A program made the position numbers and the translations under genes. The notes beneath the pieces were generated by a model. The model was not told the origin of the DNA, did no database searches, and worked only from the letters and a program-made list of their open reading frames with translations. Positions 60,109 to 64,000 of a DNA stretch of 64,000 nucleotides are shown piece after piece (position 1 is the first letter of the stretch; every line of letters begins with the position of its first letter). Source of the stretch: Cohnella hashimotonis (GTDB lineage: Bacteria; Bacillota; Bacilli; Paenibacillales; Paenibacillaceae). Location of the stretch: contig NZ_JAGRPV010000001.1 of assembly GCF_030014955.1 (NCBI RefSeq), positions 8,209,501 through 8,273,500 of the forward strand, written 5' to 3'.

Positions 60109-60510
60109 TTAAACGGTATAAACGGCGGCGCTGAGGTTGATCGGTCCGATGACCGTGGCTGTTAAGCCGGCGGTCAACTTCTCGATGGACAGCGTGTAAG
60201 CGTGGTGTCCGGGCGTCGCATTGTCGAAGGCTTGGAGCGTGACGACAGCGAACTGCTCGTAGCCGGATTCGATGCCTTGGCGCGAGTAGTAGATCTCATG
60301 CCCGTCGCGGAAGAGACGGAACAATACGCTCCCGACGCCTGCGTCGCCCCGGATGCCGACCGAAGCCATGAGCTGGACGGTATTCGGGATGGAAGGGACG
60401 GCAGCGATCACGGTAGCAAGGCCGACCCCCTGAGGCGTCTGAGGTACGGGAATTTGCACGCCATCCGTGATGGGAGTGACCGACGTTGCGTTGTAGCTGA
60501 CGACTGACAT
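60109..60510 (-). CDS. spore-surface/exosporium-like small beta protein
   Basis: Protein of 133 residues rich in beta-forming residues and without signal peptide or membrane helix (SVVSYNATSVTPITDGVQIP, VQLMASVGIRGDAGVGSVLF, FRDGHEIYYSRQG, LSAAVYTV). It resembles exosporium and other spore-surface proteins with a C1q/TNF-like fold found in Bacilli; the assignment is by overall look only. ATG at 60510 with AAGGGGGTG about eleven bases upstream. It is divergent from the acetyltransferase gene and single. Confidence 0.55.
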   Translation of the reverse strand: MSVVSYNATSVTPITDGVQIPVPQTPQGVGLATVIAAVPSIPNTVQLMASVGIRGDAGVGSVLFRLFRDGHEIYYSRQGIESGYEQFAVVTLQAFDNATPGHHAYTLSIEKLTAGLTATVIGPINLSAAVYTV

Positions 60511-60654
60511 TGTTGTTCACCCCCTTCGGTTAGAGATAGAATAAGGTATGACAGGCCGTCGGACCTGGAATGGACAAACTAATCGCGGTAAAGCACCATT
60601 TTCGCGCGGGAAGCGTTCGAATCGGCGATGAGACAGGCGGGAGGTTCGTATCGA

Positions 60655-61173
60655 ATGACGCAAGAGGCATGGGTATGCCGTCCGGTGCAAGCGGAAGATT
60701 CGGCTGCGGTGGCCGGTCTTGCCATGGAGATCTGGCACGAATACTATGGGGCGCTGCTGTCCCTCGAGCAAATCGACTATATGGTGGATAAGTTCCAGTC
60801 GCCGGGCGCCATCGCGGATCAGATCGCGCAGCAGGGTTATGAATATTACCTGATGCAGGCAGAGGGGATTAACGTCGGTTATCTGGCCGTCAAGGCAGAA
60901 GGCGGCAAGCTGTTCCTGAGCAAGCTGTACGTCTTGAAGGCGCATCGGGGGCACGGCTATGCGAGCCGCGCCATGGCTTTTATGATGCGGCTGTGCCGGG
61001 AGCGGGGACTCGGCGCCGTCTGGCTGACGGTCAACCGGCACAACGAAGGCTCGATCGCGGTGTACGAAAAGAAAGGCTTTAAAAAAGTGCGCGAGCGGAT
61101 CGCGGATATCGGGAACGGCTACGTGATGGACGACTTTGTCATGGAGAAAGAAATCCGCGAGACGGACGGTTGA
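60655..61173 (+). CDS. GNAT family N-acetyltransferase
   Basis: Protein of 172 residues with the GNAT core: acetyl-CoA-binding loop LYVLKAHRGHGYASRAM (motif A, RGxGxA type), the C-terminal AVYEKKGFKKV, and VWLTVNRHNE in motif B. ATG at 60655 (MTQEAWVC) has GGGAGG about eleven bases upstream; an in-frame ATG at 60628 lacks a site. Acceptor substrate unknown. A terminator follows. Confidence 0.92.
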   Translation: MTQEAWVCRPVQAEDSAAVAGLAMEIWHEYYGALLSLEQIDYMVDKFQSPGAIADQIAQQGYEYYLMQAEGINVGYLAVKAEGGKLFLSKLYVLKAHRGHGYASRAMAFMMRLCRERGLGAVWLTVNRHNEGSIAVYEKKGFKKVRERIADIGNGYVMDDFVMEKEIRETDG

Positions 61174-61199
61174 CGCCGCGTCTCCAGAGCTTCCAGGCC

Positions 61200-61231
61200 C
61201 ACCGCCGATTCCGGCGGCGGTTTTTTTTATT
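61200..61231 (+). terminator. terminator after the acetyltransferase gene
   Basis: ACCGCCG pairs with CGGCGG(C)GGT around ATTC, followed by TTTTTTTT. Confidence 0.88.
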
Positions 61232-61754
61232 GGAGGAGCAAATTGAGCGTCGATTAGCGGGAAATCAAGCGTGCGATCCTGGTGCCCGCGCTCTCGGAAG
61301 TTTGGCGGTTTAAAAAGCCTGCAAATGTACATGTATTTTCTGCCGACGCGCGATACGCGATGAATACCTGCAAATATGCAGGTAAATGCAAAGCGCAAGC
61401 CGGAAATCGGGCCGAAGGCGGAAAATACCTGCGCTTTTGCATCCATCCTGTTTAACGGGTCGACATCGGCATAAAAAGATGCAGATTTGCAGGCATTGCG
61501 GCGAAGGAACGATGCGCTCGACGGTACGCGGGCCAATGGAAGGTCTGTCGAACGCGATGCCGGCAGGCGTTCCGCACAAATCAAGCTTCAGATATATCCG
61601 CAATGGTACGATTTGCGCGATCATCCCGAATCCCCCTTCTTTTAGCCTAAACCTCGGTATACAAATAGGTACTTCGGCCCCGCAAATAAATTGGAAAATT
61701 CATCTATAATGAAGGAAACATATTTCGACATGAATCAACATTTATTCAGAAAAG
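61232..61754. other. gene-free spacer with TGCAAATATGCA-type palindromic repeats
   Basis: No credible gene. It contains a perfect inverted repeat ACCTGCA-AATA-TGCAGGT (61366-61383) and several relatives: CCTGCAAATGTACATGTA (near 61318), AATACCTGCGCTTTTGCAT (near 61425) and GATGCAGATTTGCAGGCA (near 61478). They look like scattered members of an intergenic repeat family. The final 80 bases are AT-rich and likely hold the promoter of the next gene (TATAAT at 61703-61708). Confidence 0.5.
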
Positions 61755-61766
61755 GTGAATTCTTCG

Positions 61767-62495
61767 ATGTTTTCTCCCTTCCTTAAAAAGAAGAACGGCG
61801 CGGAGCAGCAGCCTTCGCGCGATGACAGAGGCTTGAGCAAGGAACCGGACGAGACGCGGGCTGAGGGGGCATCCTTCGCGGCGGCGGCGCCTGGGCCGAT
61901 TCAAGAGTCGCCGGGCGCCGTTCTAGTTCAGAAGAGCCATATGGATAAAAAGTCGCTCGATCTTATTTTCGCCGTCGAACAAATGATCAAGGAAAAGCAG
62001 CATGTCGAGATGAGCCACCAGGATTTGCAGGACCGGCTGAGCCATGCGAACGGCCAGACGGACAGGCTGAACCGGGACCTTAAAAATCTGGGCAAGGTGG
62101 TCGAGGAGCGCGAGAAAAGCATTCAGGAGCTAGAGCAGCGATTGCTCGACAAGAACCTGAAGGTGGATCAGATGATGGAGGATTACCGGGAGCTGCAGGC
62201 CGCGCTTACCGGCGAGATCGAGGAGCTCAAGGGCATCGTCGAGCTTGAGCGCCAGAACTATGGCGGCTTGCTCCAGAAGTACAACGGTACCTCCGCGGAG
62301 AAAAACAGGAAGATCGGCGAGCTTGAGGAAAAAAACGAGCGGCTCGAAGCGGAGCTCGCCCAGATGAAGCAGAAGTTCGAAGCGCTGCGTCAGGAGAAGA
62401 CGCATCTGCTGACGATCGTGAACGACTTCACCAACCGGCTCTCCTCTCCGTTCGCATCGAGCGCAGGCCAGCTGGATAACGTCTCCGCCGACTAA
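61767..62495 (+). CDS. coiled-coil protein of unknown function
   Basis: Cytoplasmic protein of 242 residues. An Ala/Gly/Glu-rich N-terminus of about 60 residues is followed by long heptad-rich helices from about 65 to 215 (LQDRLSHANGQTDRLNRDLK, LEEKNERLEAELAQMKQKF). No enzymatic or membrane motif. Start: ATG at 61767 with AAAAGG about twelve bases upstream; a GTG at 61755 overlaps that site. It is followed after 38 bases by a polysaccharide deacetylase, probably in one operon, so a role in cell-wall or spore morphogenesis is conceivable. Homologs not recognised. Confidence 0.75.
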   Translation: MFSPFLKKKNGAEQQPSRDDRGLSKEPDETRAEGASFAAAAPGPIQESPGAVLVQKSHMDKKSLDLIFAVEQMIKEKQHVEMSHQDLQDRLSHANGQTDRLNRDLKNLGKVVEEREKSIQELEQRLLDKNLKVDQMMEDYRELQAALTGEIEELKGIVELERQNYGGLLQKYNGTSAEKNRKIGELEEKNERLEAELAQMKQKFEALRQEKTHLLTIVNDFTNRLSSPFASSAGQLDNVSAD

Positions 62496-62533
62496 GGCTT
62501 TAGAATCGGGATCGGGAACAGAAGGGCGAAGGC

Positions 62534-63862
62534 ATGGAAACCTACAGCATACAGGTAATGGAGCTGCTGTCGCTCGTGCGGACCTCTGACGGCAGGCACC
62601 GGATTGAATTAGGCGTGGCCCGCGAGGACAGGCAGGATACATACGAGATCGATATCGACGAGCATACTTATTCGGAACTGGAAGCCTTGCGGCCGCTGGA
62701 CGGCGGCAGGGCGAGGCTCTCGCCATACCCCAAGTGGGATCCGTACCGGCAGACTTATTATAGCGCGCTGATCAAGACGACGAGCGCGTCGAGAGACACG
62801 CTGTATTTTGCATGCAGCGAGGCGTATATGGAACAGGTCCGCCGGATTCTGCAGGCTGAACCTTTGCCGCTCGCGACCGGCGGCGCAGATCGCGAGAGCA
62901 GGCAAGGACAGCCGGTCCGTCGCCTAGCTCCGCTCTTGCGCCGGGTTGCGGCCCAACGTTCGCGGCTATCCGCGCTGATTCTCCTGCTGCTGTGCGGGGC
63001 GGTGGCCGTTCTTTACGTCTCGGCCGGCGGGAAGGCGGATGCGCTGCCGGGCGGAGAGGGACGAGGAGCGGCGGCGAAGCCGATCAGCGTTGCTGCGCCT
63101 AGCGCCCCGACGGTGCCGATCGCTTCGGGGGACACCTTGAAGGATACGGCGACCTATGCCGATGTCCATGCAGACGATCACGGGGATGCCCACGCGCAAG
63201 TGACGGCGGATCCCGTCGCGCAGACGGCGCAGGCGCAAGCTTCGCTCCAACAGGGCGCCAAGGCAACCGGGTACGTCATCGTGGACATCGACGAGAAGAA
63301 GAAATTTTACGGACTGCCCAAGGACGAGGTCGCTTTGACCTTCGATGACGGACCTTCCCCGCTCACGAAGAAGATCGTGGACATTTTGACCGATCACAAG
63401 ATTGCGGCGACATTCCTGTTCGTCGGGAAAAACGCGGAGCGCCATCCGGAAGGCGTGGTCTACGCGCACGCGCACGGTATGTCGATCGGGAACCACTCCT
63501 GGGATCATAGCGTGCTGACCAAAGCCTCGGCGAAGGAGCAGAGCAAAAATCTGTCCATGACGAGCGACCTGCTGGAATCTCTGACGAAGGTACCGGTGAC
63601 CCTATTCCGGCCGCCCTACGGCGCCGTCAATGACGTGCTCGCCTCCACAGCCGCGAAGCAGCGGATGAAGACGCTCCTGTGGAATCGGGATCCGGAGGAT
63701 TGGAACGCCAAGAACGCCGAGGATATCATCCGGTACTTCCGCGAGGTTGAGTCCGCCGGCGGCGTGTATGTCATGCACGAGGACAAGCATACCGTGGAGG
63801 CATTGCCCGCCATCATCAAATATTTAAAAGAGAAGCATTTAAAATTCGTTATTTTTAAATAG
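62534..63862 (+). CDS. membrane-anchored polysaccharide deacetylase (NodB family)
   Basis: Protein of 442 residues: a cytoplasmic N-domain of about 140 residues not recognised (SDGRHRIELGVAREDRQDTY), one membrane helix about 145-163 (LILLLLCGAVAVLYV), a Pro/Ala/His-rich linker, and an extracellular NodB domain about 262-442. Catalytic base Asp271 and metal ligand Asp272 in TFDDG; His321 and His325 in HSWDH; RPPYG from Arg359; WNRDPEDWN; and VYVMHED. It deacetylates peptidoglycan or a wall polysaccharide, as known for PdaB-like and PgdA-like enzymes. ATG at 62534 preceded by GAAGGGCGAAGG. The N-domain in front of the helix is unusual for this family. Confidence 0.88.
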   Translation: METYSIQVMELLSLVRTSDGRHRIELGVAREDRQDTYEIDIDEHTYSELEALRPLDGGRARLSPYPKWDPYRQTYYSALIKTTSASRDTLYFACSEAYMEQVRRILQAEPLPLATGGADRESRQGQPVRRLAPLLRRVAAQRSRLSALILLLLCGAVAVLYVSAGGKADALPGGEGRGAAAKPISVAAPSAPTVPIASGDTLKDTATYADVHADDHGDAHAQVTADPVAQTAQAQASLQQGAKATGYVIVDIDEKKKFYGLPKDEVALTFDDGPSPLTKKIVDILTDHKIAATFLFVGKNAERHPEGVVYAHAHGMSIGNHSWDHSVLTKASAKEQSKNLSMTSDLLESLTKVPVTLFRPPYGAVNDVLASTAAKQRMKTLLWNRDPEDWNAKNAEDIIRYFREVESAGGVYVMHEDKHTVEALPAIIKYLKEKHLKFVIFK

Positions 63863-63878
63863 CATTACGGTTGAAAAG

Positions 63879-63909
63879 CGCGGCTCCCCCACGGGAGCCG
63901 TTTTTTGGC
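63879..63909 (+). terminator. terminator after the deacetylase gene
   Basis: CGGCTCCC pairs with GGGAGCCG around CCAC, followed by TTTTTTGG. Converging minus-strand gene lies just beyond. Confidence 0.92.
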
Positions 63910-63918
63910 GTTTAAGCG

Positions 63919-64000
63919 CTACTGGTGCGTGAACGTCCCGGTCTTCTGCGGCTTCCCGGCAGTCCGCCGGACGATGAGCTCCGCGATCGCGATCAGGATC
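63919..64000 (-). CDS. C-terminal end of a minus-strand gene, possibly a membrane protein
   Basis: On the minus strand the frame is open from the window edge to a TAG at 63919-63921, giving 26 residues: hydrophobic ILIAIAELIV followed by a basic tail ending GTFTHQ. That looks like the end of a last membrane helix plus cytoplasmic tail. It converges on the deacetylase terminator, a normal gene arrangement. Too little is visible to name a family. Confidence 0.45.
   Translation of the reverse strand, partial: ILIAIAELIVRRTAGKPQKTGTFTHQ

Noticed and set aside
61386..61709. 107-residue open frame in the spacer before the coiled-coil gene
   Set aside because: No ribosome binding site, spans the palindromic repeats and the promoter region of the next gene.
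1..64000. tRNA, rRNA, insertion sequences, prophage or integrase genes
   Set aside because: None seen: no transposase or integrase motifs and no RNA-gene signatures were recognised on either strand.

Overview
The window reads as a chromosomal segment of a GC-rich, spore-forming Firmicute of the Paenibacillaceae (Paenibacillus or Cohnella type). Grounds: three copies of the YesM histidine kinase / YesN AraC-type response regulator / LplB-LplC permease / lipoprotein sugar-binding protein module, two S-layer-homology (SLH) surface proteins, strong AGGAGG-type ribosome binding sites with frequent TTG and GTG starts, a spore-surface-like protein, and a Gram-positive type I toxin. This is inference from gene content; no rRNA or tRNA is present.

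Layout. 1-9331 (minus strand): a polysaccharide-utilisation operon, sensor kinase -> regulator -> binding protein -> two permeases -> heparinase II/III-like lyase -> start of a GH2-type glycosidase cut by the window edge. 9650-10303: NAD(P)-binding atypical SDR. 10573-21542: two SLH surface proteins flanking a divergent two-component pair whose regulator is SARP/BTAD-like; the second surface protein (1985 aa) combines RCC1 repeats, Ig-like domains, ten 80-residue FIVAR-like repeats and three SLH domains. 21784-30207: second YesM/YesN/ABC module, interrupted by a 1.3-kb array of 26 hairpin-bearing 51/52-bp repeats. 30470-41522: third module, AT-richer than its surroundings, built around a family 8 polysaccharide lyase with two discoidin domains inserted into it; its lyase and binding-protein genes share a superimposable promoter/operator. 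41644-46034: SRPBCC protein, TetR regulator with membrane protein, and a secreted clan GH-A glycosidase. 46070-46376: a complete putative type I toxin-antitoxin locus (26-aa holin-like toxin, convergent antisense RNA), followed by a second 51-bp repeat array. 46895-50854: small protein plus an asymmetric heterodimeric ABC exporter (BmrC/BmrD type) under a palindromic operator. The rest holds a nitronate monooxygenase-like oxidoreductase, HelD, a chemotaxis receptor, an ECF sigma/anti-sigma pair, MarR plus ABC-2 permease, a spore-surface-like protein, a GNAT acetyltransferase, a coiled-coil protein, a membrane-anchored polysaccharide deacetylase and the end of a further minus-strand gene.

How it works together: most of the window serves capture and breakdown of complex acidic polysaccharides. 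Surface lyases cut the polymer, lipoproteins and LplB/LplC permeases take up the oligosaccharides (the ATPase is not encoded here and is presumably shared), and each YesM/YesN pair senses the substrate and switches on its own operon. The most noteworthy signals are the type I toxin-antitoxin locus, two unrelated tandem arrays with the same 51-bp period and two inverted repeats per unit, the matched pair of AraC-type operators, and the discoidin insertion in the lyase.
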